Positions 37,464-45,405 of a stretch of 64,000 nt of DNA are shown here, one piece after another. Position 1 is the stretch's first letter; every line of letters starts with the position of its first letter. This DNA comes from Deinococcus aquaedulcis (GTDB lineage: Bacteria > Deinococcota > Deinococci > Deinococcales > Deinococcaceae). The stretch covers positions 62,001 through 126,000 of the forward strand of contig NZ_JAHRBL010000008.1 of NCBI RefSeq assembly GCF_019693445.1. Reading direction: 5' to 3'. Position numbers and translations under genes: made by a program. The notes below the pieces were generated by a model. It was not told the origin of the DNA and did no database searches. It saw only the letters and a program-made list of their open reading frames with translations.

Positions 37464-38047
37464 GCGCCCTCCGGGCGCCCGGGGCGGGCCAGCAGGTGCG
37501 CGCTGCGCACGGCCATCACCACGCCGCCGGCCAGCAGTTCGCCCAGGCCACCGTACCGGGTGGCCAGCAGCAGGCCCACCGGCAAGGCCACCACTGTGGC
37601 GGCCGGCACCGCATTCAGGCCCACGCGGCGCTGCAGCGTGGCGCGGTACAGGGGGATAAACAGCAGCGCCGTGCCCAGGGTGCCCAGCAGGGTTACCGGG
37701 GCCAGCACCAGCAGTGCGCCCAGCAGCGGCGCAATGCCCCCGCCACCCCGGAAGCCGAAAAAGAGGGGATAGCAGTGGCCCGCCACCACGGCCCCCATGG
37801 CCAGCCAGCCCCATTCCGGGGCCAGCGCCCGCGCCAGCAGGGCCGCCAGGGCACCCTTGGCGATGTCGAGCGCGGTCACCAGTATGGCGGCCCGGCGGCC
37901 ATACTGCCGGAAGGTGCCGCTGCCGCCTGGCAGGTCCCGGTCCCGAATATCGGCGCCCTGGGCCCGCGAGTACAGCACCCCGGCCACCAGGGACCCCAGC
38001 AGGTACGCGGCGAGGGCCACAAGCACGGGCGCGGCGGTTGGGGGCAT
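37460..38047 (-). CDS. plsY: Glycerol-3-phosphate acyltransferase PlsY
   Basis: PlsY moves an acyl group from acyl phosphate to glycerol-3-phosphate, the first step of phospholipid synthesis. The 195-residue integral membrane protein shows its three motifs: GSGTFRQYGRRAA (GSGNxGxxN-like), VVAGHCYPLFFGFRGGGGIA, and GLNAVPAATVVALPVG. The N of the first motif is replaced by TFRQYG, a small departure. ATG 38045-38047 starts the five-gene operon. Confidence 0.93.
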   Translation of the reverse strand: MPPTAAPVLVALAAYLLGSLVAGVLYSRAQGADIRDRDLPGGSGTFRQYGRRAAILVTALDIAKGALAALLARALAPEWGWLAMGAVVAGHCYPLFFGFRGGGGIAPLLGALLVLAPVTLLGTLGTALLFIPLYRATLQRRVGLNAVPAATVVALPVGLLLATRYGGLGELLAGGVVMAVRSAHLLARPGRPEGA

Positions 38048-38091
38048 ACGGCGGCCATTCTAGCGGGGCCGCGCCCTCTAGACTTGGCCGC

Positions 38092-38841
38092 ATGAGTGCC
38101 CTGCCGCCGCCCCCACTCAGCCGCGCCGAACTGCGCCGCTACAGCCGTGCGCTGCTGGTGCCGGAATGGCAGGAGGCTGGGGCGCAGGCCCGCGTGGGGG
38201 CCGCACGGGTGGTCGTGGTGGGGGCCGGCGGCCTGGGGAGCCCGGTCATTGCTGCGCTGGCGGGCGCCGGGGTAGGCGAACTGGTGATTGCCGAGGGCGA
38301 CACCGTGGACCTCAGCAATCTGCACCGCCAGAATCTGTACACCACCCCGGATGTGGGCCGCCCCAAGGCCGAGCGCGCCGCCGCCCGCGCCCAGCAGCTC
38401 AATCCCCATGTGCGGGTGCGCACATCGCCGCCTGTGGACGACCAGAACCTGCCAGAACTGCTGGCGGGCGCCACGCTGCTCATCGACGCCACCGACAACT
38501 TTGAGACCCGCTACCGCCTGGCCGATGCCTGCACCGCCCTAGGGCGCGAATGGGTGTGGGGCGCGGCCAGCGGTACCAGTGGCATGGTCAGCGTGTTTGG
38601 CCCGGCCCTGGGCCTGCGCGACGTGTTCCCCGAACCCAGCGACGCGGCCTCCTGCGACGAGGCGGGGGTGCTGGGCCCGGTCCCCGGCGTGGTGGGCGCC
38701 CTGATGGCGACCGAGGCCCTGAAGGTGTTGGGGGGCGTGGGCGAGCCCCTGCGCGGGCGCCTGTGGACCTATGACGCCCTGAGCGGCCACACGCGGGTTT
38801 TGCGCCTGGGGGTGCCCCAGGCAGATGGCCGGGCGACTTGA
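38092..38841 (+). CDS. ThiF/MoeB/HesA family adenylyltransferase (E1-like)
   Basis: These enzymes adenylate the C-terminal glycine of a ubiquitin-like sulfur carrier such as ThiS or MoaD. The 249-residue protein has RYSRALLVPEW, the ATP loop VVVVGAGGLGSPV, DTVDLSNLHRQNLY with the arginine finger, and IDATDNFETR. The cysteine in DAASCDEAGVLGPVPG is at the usual catalytic position. The CxxC zinc pairs of many MoeB proteins are absent, which fits ThiF-like members. The chosen start is ATG 38092, 44 bp from the divergent plsY start. Confidence 0.9.
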   Translation: MSALPPPPLSRAELRRYSRALLVPEWQEAGAQARVGAARVVVVGAGGLGSPVIAALAGAGVGELVIAEGDTVDLSNLHRQNLYTTPDVGRPKAERAAARAQQLNPHVRVRTSPPVDDQNLPELLAGATLLIDATDNFETRYRLADACTALGREWVWGAASGTSGMVSVFGPALGLRDVFPEPSDAASCDEAGVLGPVPGVVGALMATEALKVLGGVGEPLRGRLWTYDALSGHTRVLRLGVPQADGRAT

Positions 38842-38934
38842 GCTAAGGCCAATCGGTGGCCTGCTGGTGACTCAGTGCCCACCTGGGAGGCCAATCCCCC
38901 CTTCATCCCCCCTAAAGACCCCGTCCAGGGCGGC

Positions 38935-38962
38935 TTGACGCGCCGTACGGGTGTGTTACTGT
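38935..38962 (+). promoter_or_regulatory. Candidate promoter of the HU gene
   Basis: TTGACG (38935-38940) and TACTGT (38957-38962) are separated by 16 bp, a good housekeeping-sigma arrangement, about 50 bp before the HU start. Confidence 0.55.
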
Positions 38963-39012
38963 GCGCCTGAGCCGACAATCCAGCTCGACTTCAGTTCTCG
39001 GAGGTTCTTCCC

Positions 39013-39408
39013 ATGACCAAGAGCACCAAGTCCGCCGCGAAGCAGCCCGCCCGCAATGCCGCCCGGAGCGGCAGCGCCGACCGCCGGGGGAGCGCCGCCT
39101 CGTCACGCGGCGAGGACAACGCGCGCGGCGACGGCAAGATCGCCAAAACCCAGATTATTGACATGGTGGCCGAGCGCACCTCGCTGAACAAGAAGCAGGC
39201 GGGCGACGCGGTGGCGACCATGCTCGACTGCGTGGTCTCGGCGCTGCGTTCGGGCCAGAGCGTGGGCCTGCCCGGCCTGGGCACCCTGAGCATTGCCCAG
39301 ACCGCCGAGCGCAGCGGCGTGCGCCCCGGCACCTCCGAGCGCATCACCATTCCGGCCGGCAAGAAGGTGCGCTTCAAGGTGGCGACCACCCTCAAAGGCA
39401 GCCTGTAA
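39013..39408 (+). CDS. HU family DNA-binding protein with basic N-terminal extension
   Basis: HU compacts and bends DNA in the nucleoid. The 131-residue protein has an N-terminal tail of about 40 residues rich in Lys, Arg, Ser and Ala ([20 protein letters not shown]). The HU fold follows: [31 protein letters not shown] and the DNA arm with [19 protein letters not shown]. The tail is characteristic of Deinococcus HU and is recalled here from knowledge of the genus. A GGAGG site lies 8 bp upstream, and a strong terminator follows. Confidence 0.95.
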   Translation: MTKSTKSAAKQPARNAARSGSADRRGSAASSRGEDNARGDGKIAKTQIIDMVAERTSLNKKQAGDAVATMLDCVVSALRSGQSVGLPGLGTLSIAQTAERSGVRPGTSERITIPAGKKVRFKVATTLKGSL

Positions 39409-39425
39409 AGTCTGCATTCGGCCGC

Positions 39426-39455
39426 AGCGGCGCCCACGTGGCGCCGCTCTTTTTT
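39426..39455 (+). terminator. Rho-independent terminator of HU
   Basis: AGCGGCGCC (39426-39434) pairs with GGCGCCGCT (39440-39448) around CACGT and is followed by C and six T. It is a textbook terminator 18 bp after the HU stop. Confidence 0.95.
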
Positions 39456-39865
39456 ATGACGTGTGGAGGTCAATCTTGGTTCGTGTATTCAAGTTCTGGG
39501 GGTGCCATGACAGTAAGACGAGACCCTTGTTGAATGTTGGCAAAAGTGTGTTGAAGATGCGCTCACACGCGCTGGTCCTTGCTCAAGGGCCGACTGAATA
39601 AGAAGACGGTGCCCAGACCCGCTGCGAGCTTCATTCCATTCTCTGGACTCAAAACGAGAATGGGAAAGCCACGACGAGTGACGACCGCAAAGGCCTGATC
39701 AAGGGTACGGTGCCTCCTAATCGCCGTGCTCAGAAACAAGCTGTTCATCGTGTTCCCCACTGGTTTGCGACCCGCTGTTTTTCAGGCCCCAGGACTGTAT
39801 TGAAAAGACCAGTCTTTACAATGAAGAGGGCAGACCCGCATACTCCTGAAAAGGAGGCGTCCAAG
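39456..39865. other. Intergenic leader before the 39866 gene
   Basis: No gene is supported in this 410-bp stretch; a 65-codon minus frame (39563-39760) lacks a convincing start. GC is lower than in the neighbours. It contains a 24-bp near-perfect dyad at 39799-39822 and the AAAAGGAGG ribosome site (39849-39857) of the next gene. Confidence 0.5.
39799..39822. promoter_or_regulatory. 24-bp near-perfect dyad upstream of the 39866 gene
   Basis: The left half ATTGAAAAGAC and right half GTCTTTACAAT flank CA, with a single mismatched pair. TTGAAA and TACAAT lie at its two ends, though only 11 bp apart, so they are not a normal promoter pair. An operator over the promoter is the simplest reading. 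Confidence 0.5.
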
Positions 39866-40300
39866 ATGGCTTACAAAAAACTCAGTGAACAGGTGCAGGA
39901 ACTCAGCAACCCCCAGCGCAGCGATACGTTTATCAAACTGTTTCGTGAAGCGGTGCGTCAGGGTAAATTCGATGCGGCGTACATGCCTGAACGCTTCACC
40001 ATGCCCAAGCAGTTCAGCCGGCGCGGCGCCGAAGGCACCTACGAGCGTGACACGCGCGAGATGCTGTTTGAACAGACCAAAGCCTTCGACGCGTGGTTTG
40101 ATGAAACCAACCGCGCGCTGGCTTCGGCCCGGCGCGGCGGCACCGTAAAGCCCAGCGTGGAAGCCATTGAAGCGGGCCTTGTGGATTTCAAGACGATGGC
40201 CGAAGAGACCCGGCGCAAGATGCAGGCCAGCTATGAAAAAGGGCAGGCCCTGGGCAAGAGCCGTTCCAAGGCCAGCACCAGCAAAGGCAAGAAGAAGTAA
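39866..40300 (+). CDS. Hypothetical protein with Lys/Ser-rich basic tail, 144 aa
   Basis: The start MAYKKLSEQVQELSN follows a strong AAAAGGAGG at 8 bp spacing, so expression is likely high. Residues 1-120 are mostly helical (FIKLFREAVRQGKFDAAYM, FEQTKAFDAWFDETNRAL). The last 20 residues, KSRSKASTSKGKKK and neighbours, are very basic and suggest nucleic-acid contact. It is not recognised. It stands alone between HU and gmk, behind its own dyad and ahead of a hairpin (40458-40483). Confidence 0.7.
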   Translation: MAYKKLSEQVQELSNPQRSDTFIKLFREAVRQGKFDAAYMPERFTMPKQFSRRGAEGTYERDTREMLFEQTKAFDAWFDETNRALASARRGGTVKPSVEAIEAGLVDFKTMAEETRRKMQASYEKGQALGKSRSKASTSKGKKK

Positions 40301-40457
40301 GAGCAGGAAGATTTCTTCGCTTGAAATCGTGAACCTCGACGGTTCTCTTAGGGCGAAGCGAGCAGAAGTTTGGCGGGCTTGGGGCGTCGCGTGACCAGCT
40401 TGGTCCAGGGTGTTCAGCCACCAGCCAGCGTCCCCCAAAGCAGCTTGTCTCCTATGT

Positions 40458-40483
40458 GGCGGCCTTCCCTTGCGGAGGCCGCC
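40458..40483 (+). terminator. Hairpin between the 39866 gene and gmk
   Basis: GGCGGCCT (40458-40465) pairs with AGGCCGCC (40476-40483), followed by TGTTCTC. It may terminate the upstream gene or act in the gmk leader; the T-tract is weak. Confidence 0.5.
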
Positions 40484-40533
40484 TGTTCTCTCGTCTGTGC
40501 TCTTGGGCCGCCAGCATTCGCTATCGTGGCGGG

Positions 40534-41250
40534 ATGACGGCTGGCCCCTTTTCTGATATGCCCCTCAGCACCCCGCCGCGCCGGGGGCTGCTGCTCGTGA
40601 TGACGGGCGCGTCCGGCGTGGGCAAGGGCACCCTGCGCGAGCGCTGGCTGGCGGGTCAGGACGTGTTTTACAGCACCTCCTGGACCACCCGCGAGGCCCG
40701 GCCCGGCGAGGAGCACGGCGTGCACTATGTTTTCGTCACCCCCGACGATTTCGAGGCCAAGGCCCAGGCGAACGGCTTTCTCGAACACGCCGCCTTTGTG
40801 GGCAACCGCTACGGCACGCCCATGGAGCCTATTGAAGCGGCACTCTCGCGTGGGCAGGACGTGATTCTGGAAATTGAGGTGGAAGGCGCCATGCAGGTCA
40901 AGGCGCGCATGGGCGACGAGGCCATCCTGATTTTCATCATGCCGCCTAGCCTCTCGGAACTGCGCCGCCGCCTGGAGGGCCGCGCCACCGAGACCCCCGA
41001 GCGCATTGAAAAGCGGCTGGCCCGCGCCCGCGAGGAAATCCGCGAAGCCCACGAATTCCGCTACGTGGTGGTCAACGACGACCTGGACCGCGCCGTGGAT
41101 GACCTGCACGCCATTCAGCGCGCCGAGCGGGCCCGGCAGCGCCCCGAGACCGAATGGACCGAGGAAGACCGCGAGGCCCGCGTGCGTGCCGACACCCTGC
41201 GCAGCTATACCCTGACCGACGCCCAGCTGAACGAGGTGGCGACCCACTGA
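40534..41250 (+). CDS. gmk: Guanylate kinase
   Basis: Gmk phosphorylates GMP and dGMP to the diphosphates with ATP. The 238-residue protein has the P-loop [12 protein letters not shown] and the GMP-binding [35 protein letters not shown] is the modified Walker B region, and the arginine-rich lid is [14 protein letters not shown]. The ATG at 40534 is the family-like start; frames to 40456 are unneeded. An extra C-terminal stretch of about 35 residues after [11 protein letters not shown] extends beyond the usual 205-residue length. Confidence 0.93.
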   Translation: MTAGPFSDMPLSTPPRRGLLLVMTGASGVGKGTLRERWLAGQDVFYSTSWTTREARPGEEHGVHYVFVTPDDFEAKAQANGFLEHAAFVGNRYGTPMEPIEAALSRGQDVILEIEVEGAMQVKARMGDEAILIFIMPPSLSELRRRLEGRATETPERIEKRLARAREEIREAHEFRYVVVNDDLDRAVDDLHAIQRAERARQRPETEWTEEDREARVRADTLRSYTLTDAQLNEVATH

Positions 41251-41308
41251 GAAGTGGCCCACGGTGCGGCCCGGCCCTTCTTTGCACGACCAGACCCGAG
41301 GGAACCTT

Positions 41309-41833
41309 ATGCCACTTGAACTGATCCAGGGCGATATTGCCGCGCAGACCACCTGCGCCGTGGTGACTGCTGCCAACAAGGAATTAATGGGCGGTGGGGG
41401 CGTGGACGGCGTGATTCACCGCGCCGCTGGCCCCGAACTGCTGCGCGCCATCCGGCAGCTGGGGGGCACGCCCACGGGCACGGCCGTCATCACGCCTGCT
41501 TTTGGGCTCTCTGGCCAGGGGGTGCGGCACGTGATTCATGCCGTGGGCCCCATCTGGCGCGGTGGCCACGCGAGCGAGGCCGACCTGCTGGCCAGCGCCT
41601 ACCGCCACAGCCTGGAACTGGCCGTGCAGCACGGCTGCGACAGCGTGGCTTTTCCGGCGATCAGCACCGGGGTCTACGGCTATCCGCTGGATCAGGCCGC
41701 CGAGGTGAGCCTGCGGGCGATCACCACGTTCCTGTGGGATCACCCCGCCCTTCAGGTGCGGCTGGTGCTGTACGGCGCCGGGCCCCTGAACGTGTTTCAG
41801 CGGGCGCTGGCCCGGGTGGCACCGTCCGCATAG
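41309..41833 (+). CDS. Macrodomain protein (O-acetyl-ADP-ribose deacetylase family)
   Basis: The 174-residue protein is a single macrodomain. [21 protein letters not shown] (about residues 22-42) binds the distal ribose and holds the catalytic Asn and Asp, and [17 protein letters not shown] binds the phosphates. Such enzymes remove ADP-ribose from proteins or nucleic acids, or deacetylate O-acetyl-ADP-ribose. The ATG at 41309 follows CGAGGG. It lies 58 bp after gmk on the same strand and may be co-transcribed. Confidence 0.92.
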   Translation: MPLELIQGDIAAQTTCAVVTAANKELMGGGGVDGVIHRAAGPELLRAIRQLGGTPTGTAVITPAFGLSGQGVRHVIHAVGPIWRGGHASEADLLASAYRHSLELAVQHGCDSVAFPAISTGVYGYPLDQAAEVSLRAITTFLWDHPALQVRLVLYGAGPLNVFQRALARVAPSA

Positions 41834-41835
41834 GC

Positions 41836-41864
41836 TTGACCGCGCCTGCATATCACGCTATAGT
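41836..41864 (+). promoter_or_regulatory. Consensus-like promoter directly before a terminator
   Basis: TTGACC (41836-41841) and TATAGT (41859-41864) have ideal 17-bp spacing. The terminator at 41875-41895 would end transcription after roughly 25 nt, and no plus-strand gene follows. Confidence 0.5.
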
Positions 41865-41874
41865 TTTCGACATC

Positions 41875-41895
41875 ACCGCCCAAGAGGCGGTTTTT
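41875..41895 (+). terminator. Terminator after the macrodomain gene
   Basis: ACCGCC-CAAGA-GGCGGT forms a 6-bp GC stem followed by TTTTCTTG. It probably ends the gmk/macrodomain transcript. Confidence 0.8.
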
Positions 41896-42036
41896 CTTGT
41901 TTGGGAAGGGAGGCGCAGAGGGGCCTGTGTGCCTCGGTGTCCTGGCCGGCCTGCCCGGCTCGGCAGCGAGGCCACCGCTCTGCCTGGAGTGAGGGTAGAG
42001 CCGCGCAACCTCAGGGCAACGCGGCAGAGCCGCCCT

Positions 42037-42999
42037 TTATGAGCCCTCGCTCCGGCGCCAGTAGCCGGTGAGGCGGACATCGGCCTGGGGGTATTCGGCG
42101 CGCAGATGTTTGCGCAGGCGCTTGGCCGCCCCTGTTTCCAGGGCGCCCCACACGGCCGCCGGGGCCACGGCCAGGGTGTCCAGCACAGCCAGCAGCGCGG
42201 CGCCGCTGTCTCCCACGCGCGGTAGCCAGCTCACGTGGGTTCCGGCGGGCAGCGGCACCTCGTCCAGATAACGCTGCTCGGCGGCGTCGCCCACCTCCAG
42301 CAGCACGCGGACAGGGTGTTCATCGGCCCAGCCTTCCAGCAGGGCCGCAATGGTGGGCAGCGCGGTTTCGTCGCCCAGCAGCAGCGCGGGGCCACCTGTG
42401 AAGTCGGGGAAGGGCTCGTGGCGCTCGCCGCGCACCGTCACGAGGTCGCCGGGTTGCAGGCCCTGGGCCCACACGCTGCCGGGGCTCTGGTCATGGCAAT
42501 ACACGTCAACGTGGGCCAGCGCGCCCTGCACGCGGCGCAGGGTGTAGGGGCGGCCGTGGTCCTGGCCCGGCACGTCAAAGCGGCAGGCGTCCCCCGGGCG
42601 CCAGGCGGGGCGCTCGTCCTGATCCAGGTGCAGCACGAGGCGGCGCATATGGGCGGTCAGGGGGCGGTTGTCGGTCACCTGCCACGCGGCCACGCGGCCT
42701 TCGGGGTTCAGGCCCAGCTTCTTCATGGCCGCCCCCACGGTGCCGCGAATCGCCTCGTGGACGGGGCCCGGCACGGCGAAGGGCACGAAGCGGCGCGACA
42801 CGCCTGCCGGGGCTGTGACTGCCAGTTCCATGCCGTCTTCGAACAGGGCCGTGATCTGGGCCTGCGTGGCGTCCTGCACCGGGGTAAAGGCCCTGACACA
42901 GTGCAGCAGTTCGGGCACATGCCCCTCGTTGACATGCAGGATGAGGTCCTGCATCTCGTCCGTCATGGGCAGTGGGCGGGTGGGGGTCAGGGTGGTCAT
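42037..42999 (-). CDS. Siderophore-interacting protein (FAD-binding ferric reductase family)
   Basis: The 320-residue protein has an N-terminal DUF2470-like part (MQDLILHVNEGHVPELLHCVRAF) and an FAD-binding barrel with GRPYTLRRV (RxYT type). The C-terminal SIP domain has LLLGDETALPTIAALLE and WGALETGAAKRLRKHL. SIP proteins reduce ferric siderophores or heme iron in the cytoplasm. It is last in the iron/hemin cluster, 43 bp after the small CxC protein. The N-terminal part is one also seen in heme-utilisation proteins, which fits the hemin transporter upstream. Confidence 0.9.
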   Translation of the reverse strand: MTTLTPTRPLPMTDEMQDLILHVNEGHVPELLHCVRAFTPVQDATQAQITALFEDGMELAVTAPAGVSRRFVPFAVPGPVHEAIRGTVGAAMKKLGLNPEGRVAAWQVTDNRPLTAHMRRLVLHLDQDERPAWRPGDACRFDVPGQDHGRPYTLRRVQGALAHVDVYCHDQSPGSVWAQGLQPGDLVTVRGERHEPFPDFTGGPALLLGDETALPTIAALLEGWADEHPVRVLLEVGDAAEQRYLDEVPLPAGTHVSWLPRVGDSGAALLAVLDTLAVAPAAVWGALETGAAKRLRKHLRAEYPQADVRLTGYWRRSEGS

Positions 43000-43042
43000 G
43001 GTGGGTGCTCCTTGGGCCCTAGGCCGGGCCAGGGGTAAGCGA

Positions 43043-43372
43043 TCAATTCAGGGCGTACAGCGGCCGGTGTGGTGGCTGGGTTAGCACGGTCGTGGCCTGA
43101 AGCAGGGTGCGCAGGGCCTGCCAGTCATCGGGCCGCAGGGTGGTGCCCATGGGGCCGTACCACAGCCCCACGCCCTGCGCGGTGTGGTGGGTCTGCCAGT
43201 GGCCCAGCAGGCGGTCATGCGGGTCTGCCGTGAGCGCTTGCAGGTCCAGAAACTCCTCGTCGTGCAGGGACAGATTTAGGCTCTCCCAGACCACATGCAG
43301 CGCCCCGCACGAGCAGCGCAGCACCTTGCGGCGTGGAGCGTGGATCACCAGGGGCGTCAGGCTCTGGCACAT
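43043..43372 (-). CDS. Small CxC protein of the hemin/iron cluster (DUF6686-like)
   Basis: The 109-residue protein begins MCQSLTPLVIHAPRRKVLRCSCGALHVVWESLNLSL. The CSCG motif followed by HVVWESLNLSLHDEEFLDL resembles small DUF6686-type proteins found near iron genes. It has three cysteines near the N-terminus (C2, C20, C22), possibly a metal or heme site. It lies between the ABC transporter genes and the SIP gene on the same strand, so a role in iron handling is inferred from context only. Confidence 0.65.
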   Translation of the reverse strand: MCQSLTPLVIHAPRRKVLRCSCGALHVVWESLNLSLHDEEFLDLQALTADPHDRLLGHWQTHHTAQGVGLWYGPMGTTLRPDDWQALRTLLQATTVLTQPPHRPLYALN

Positions 43373-43504
43373 GGCGCGCTCTCCAGGGGGTTGGGCAGGG
43401 CCAGCAGGGAAACAATGGGCTGCAGGAGCTTCATGGGAACACCTCAGGGAAAAGGAGCAGGGAGGGAGGGGCGGATACCCTGGCCAGGGGCGAGGGCGCC
43501 CGGA

Positions 43505-44353
43505 TCAGCCGGCGCTGACGATCAGGGGACAGTCCAGGCAGGGGTGGCGGGTCACCAGCACCTCGTGGCCGTAGGCAGCCTGAATGTGGGCGGGGGTCAG
43601 GGCGGCGGCGGGCGGGCCCCAGGCCAGCACCTCGCCCCCGGCCAGCAGCAGCACCCGGTCGGCGTACTGGGCGGCCAGATTCAGGTCGTGCAGCACCGCC
43701 AGCACGCCCACGCCCTCGGCGCACAGGTCGCGGGCCAGCCGCAGGGTCGCGTGCTGGTGGGCCAGGTCCAGGCTGGCGGTGGGTTCGTCCAGCAGCAGCA
43801 CCCGGTCGCCCGCCGTGCCGCTTAATTGCGCCAGGGTGCGCGCCAGATGCACCCGCTGCTGCTCCCCGCCCGAGAGCGTCTGAATAGAGCGCGCACCGAA
43901 CCCCGCCAGCCCCACGCGGGCCAGACAGTCGGCGGCCATGGCGCGGTCGGCCGGGGTTTCGCGCCGCCCGTGCGGAATGCGGCCCAGCAGCACTATGTCC
44001 AGCACCTCGGCGGCAAAGGGCACGGCGGTGTGCTGCGGCAACACCGCGCGGCGCCGTGCCAGTTCGCGGGGGCGGCGCGGGGGCAGCGGCTGGCCGAACA
44101 GCTGTACCCCCCGGGCGCGCAGATCGCCGCTGAGGTGAGCCAGCAGGGTGCTTTTGCCGGCCCCGTTGCGCCCCAGCACAGCCAGCAGTTCGCCCGCCTG
44201 CAGCGACAGCGACACCCCGCGCAGTACCTCGCGCCCGGCCACCGTGTAGTCCAGCGCTGCCACCTGGGCCACCGGGGCGCGCGGGGTGGCCGGCGGCGCG
44301 TCATGGGTCGGCAGTGCATCGGCCCGGGGGTGGTCCAGCAGCGCGCCTTTCAC
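43505..44353 (-). CDS. Hemin/iron ABC transporter ATP-binding protein (HmuV-like)
   Basis: The 282-residue ATPase powers the FecCD-type importer. It has Walker A VLGRNGAGKSTLL, signature TLSGGEQQRVHLARTLAQL, Walker B RVLLLDEPTASLDLAHQH and the switch histidine in VLHDLNLAAQY. HmuV proteins share the VLPQHTAVPFAAEVLDIVLLGRIPH stretch. The start is GTG 44351-44353 with a GTGA overlap with the permease stop. A short extra tail, HPCLDCPLIV, carries a CxxC not usual in the family. Confidence 0.92.
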   Translation of the reverse strand: MKGALLDHPRADALPTHDAPPATPRAPVAQVAALDYTVAGREVLRGVSLSLQAGELLAVLGRNGAGKSTLLAHLSGDLRARGVQLFGQPLPPRRPRELARRRAVLPQHTAVPFAAEVLDIVLLGRIPHGRRETPADRAMAADCLARVGLAGFGARSIQTLSGGEQQRVHLARTLAQLSGTAGDRVLLLDEPTASLDLAHQHATLRLARDLCAEGVGVLAVLHDLNLAAQYADRVLLLAGGEVLAWGPPAAALTPAHIQAAYGHEVLVTRHPCLDCPLIVSAG

Positions 44354-45405
44354 AGCCCTGCGCCCTGGCGGCCCGGCCGCAGCAGAAAGAGAAAGAAGGG
44401 CGCCCCCAGCAGGGCCGTCACAATACCCAGGGGCAACTCGGCTGGCACGACCACGGTGCGCGACAGCAGGTCGGCCAGGACCAGCAGCGTGGCCCCCAGC
44501 AGCGCCGAGGCCGGCAGCAGCGTGCGGTGGTTGGGCCCGGTCAGCAGCCGCAGCAGGTGCGGCACCACCAGCCCCACAAAGCCAATGGTGCCTGCCACCG
44601 CTACCCCGGCGCCCACGCCCAGGGCCACCAGCGAAACGATCAGCCACTTCACGCCCTGCACCGGCAGGCCCAGGTGCGCCGCGCCGGTCTCGCCCAGCAT
44701 GAAGGCGTTCAGGGCGCGCGCGGCCAGGGGCAGGCCCAGCACCCCCACCGCCAGGGGCGGCAGCGCGCTGAGCACCGTGGGCCAGGTGGCGCCGCCCAGC
44801 GAGCCCAGGTTCCAGAAGGTCAGGGACCGCAGCTGGTCATCGGTGGCCAGAAAGGTCATCAGGCCGGTGCCGGCCCCACAGAGCGCGTTGACCGCAATGC
44901 CGGCCAGCAGCATGGTGGCCACCTGCACCCGCCCGCGTTCCTGCGCCAGCAAAGAAATGAGCGCGGTCGCCAGCAGTGCACCGGTAAAGGCAGCCAGGGG
45001 CAGTGAGTACGGGCCAAAGGCCTGAAACCCCAGCACCACGCTGGCGGCAGCGGCCAGACTGGCGCCGCTGGAAATCCCCAGCAGGCCAGGGTCGGCCAGG
45101 GGATTGCGAAACAGGCCCTGCATGGCGGCGCCTGCGGCGCCCAGCCCCGCGCCCACCAGCAGCCCCAGCACCACGCGCGGCAGACGAATGGCCCACAGCA
45201 CCGCCGCCTGCTGCGGCTCGTAGGTCTGCAGCGGCGGCACCCCCAGTGGCGCCAGCAGAATGCTGAGCACCTGCCCCGGCGCGATGCCCACGGCGCCCGT
45301 GCCCACCGCCAGCACCGCCGCGCCCACCAGCAGCGGCGGCAGTGCCAGCAGCGTGAGGGTGCGGGCGCGCCAGGGCCAGGGCGCGGGGGCGGCCGTGACG
45401 GTCAC
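44350..45405 (-). CDS. FecCD-family iron/hemin ABC transporter permease
   Basis: The 351-residue membrane protein has about ten helices and the FecCD features: RLPRVVLGLLVGAGLGAAGAAMQGLFRNPLADPGLLGISSGAS, GIAVNALCGAG, and GTIGFVGLVVPHLLRLLTGPNHR. It forms the channel for hemin or siderophore iron. The GTG at 45403-45405 overlaps the binding-protein stop by GTGA and is preferred to GTG 45423. It is coupled downstream to the ATPase. Confidence 0.93.
   Translation of the reverse strand: MTVTAAPAPWPWRARTLTLLALPPLLVGAAVLAVGTGAVGIAPGQVLSILLAPLGVPPLQTYEPQQAAVLWAIRLPRVVLGLLVGAGLGAAGAAMQGLFRNPLADPGLLGISSGASLAAAASVVLGFQAFGPYSLPLAAFTGALLATALISLLAQERGRVQVATMLLAGIAVNALCGAGTGLMTFLATDDQLRSLTFWNLGSLGGATWPTVLSALPPLAVGVLGLPLAARALNAFMLGETGAAHLGLPVQGVKWLIVSLVALGVGAGVAVAGTIGFVGLVVPHLLRLLTGPNHRTLLPASALLGATLLVLADLLSRTVVVPAELPLGIVTALLGAPFFLFLLRPGRQGAGL

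Noticed and set aside
35346..38093. 915-codon version of the TPR membrane protein
   Set aside because: The first 210 codons overlap plsY in another frame and lack protein-like composition; a signal peptide begins at the GTG at 37463.
39563..39760. 65-codon minus-strand gene between HU and the 39866 gene
   Set aside because: No ribosome site and no recognisable sequence; chance open frame in an intergenic region.
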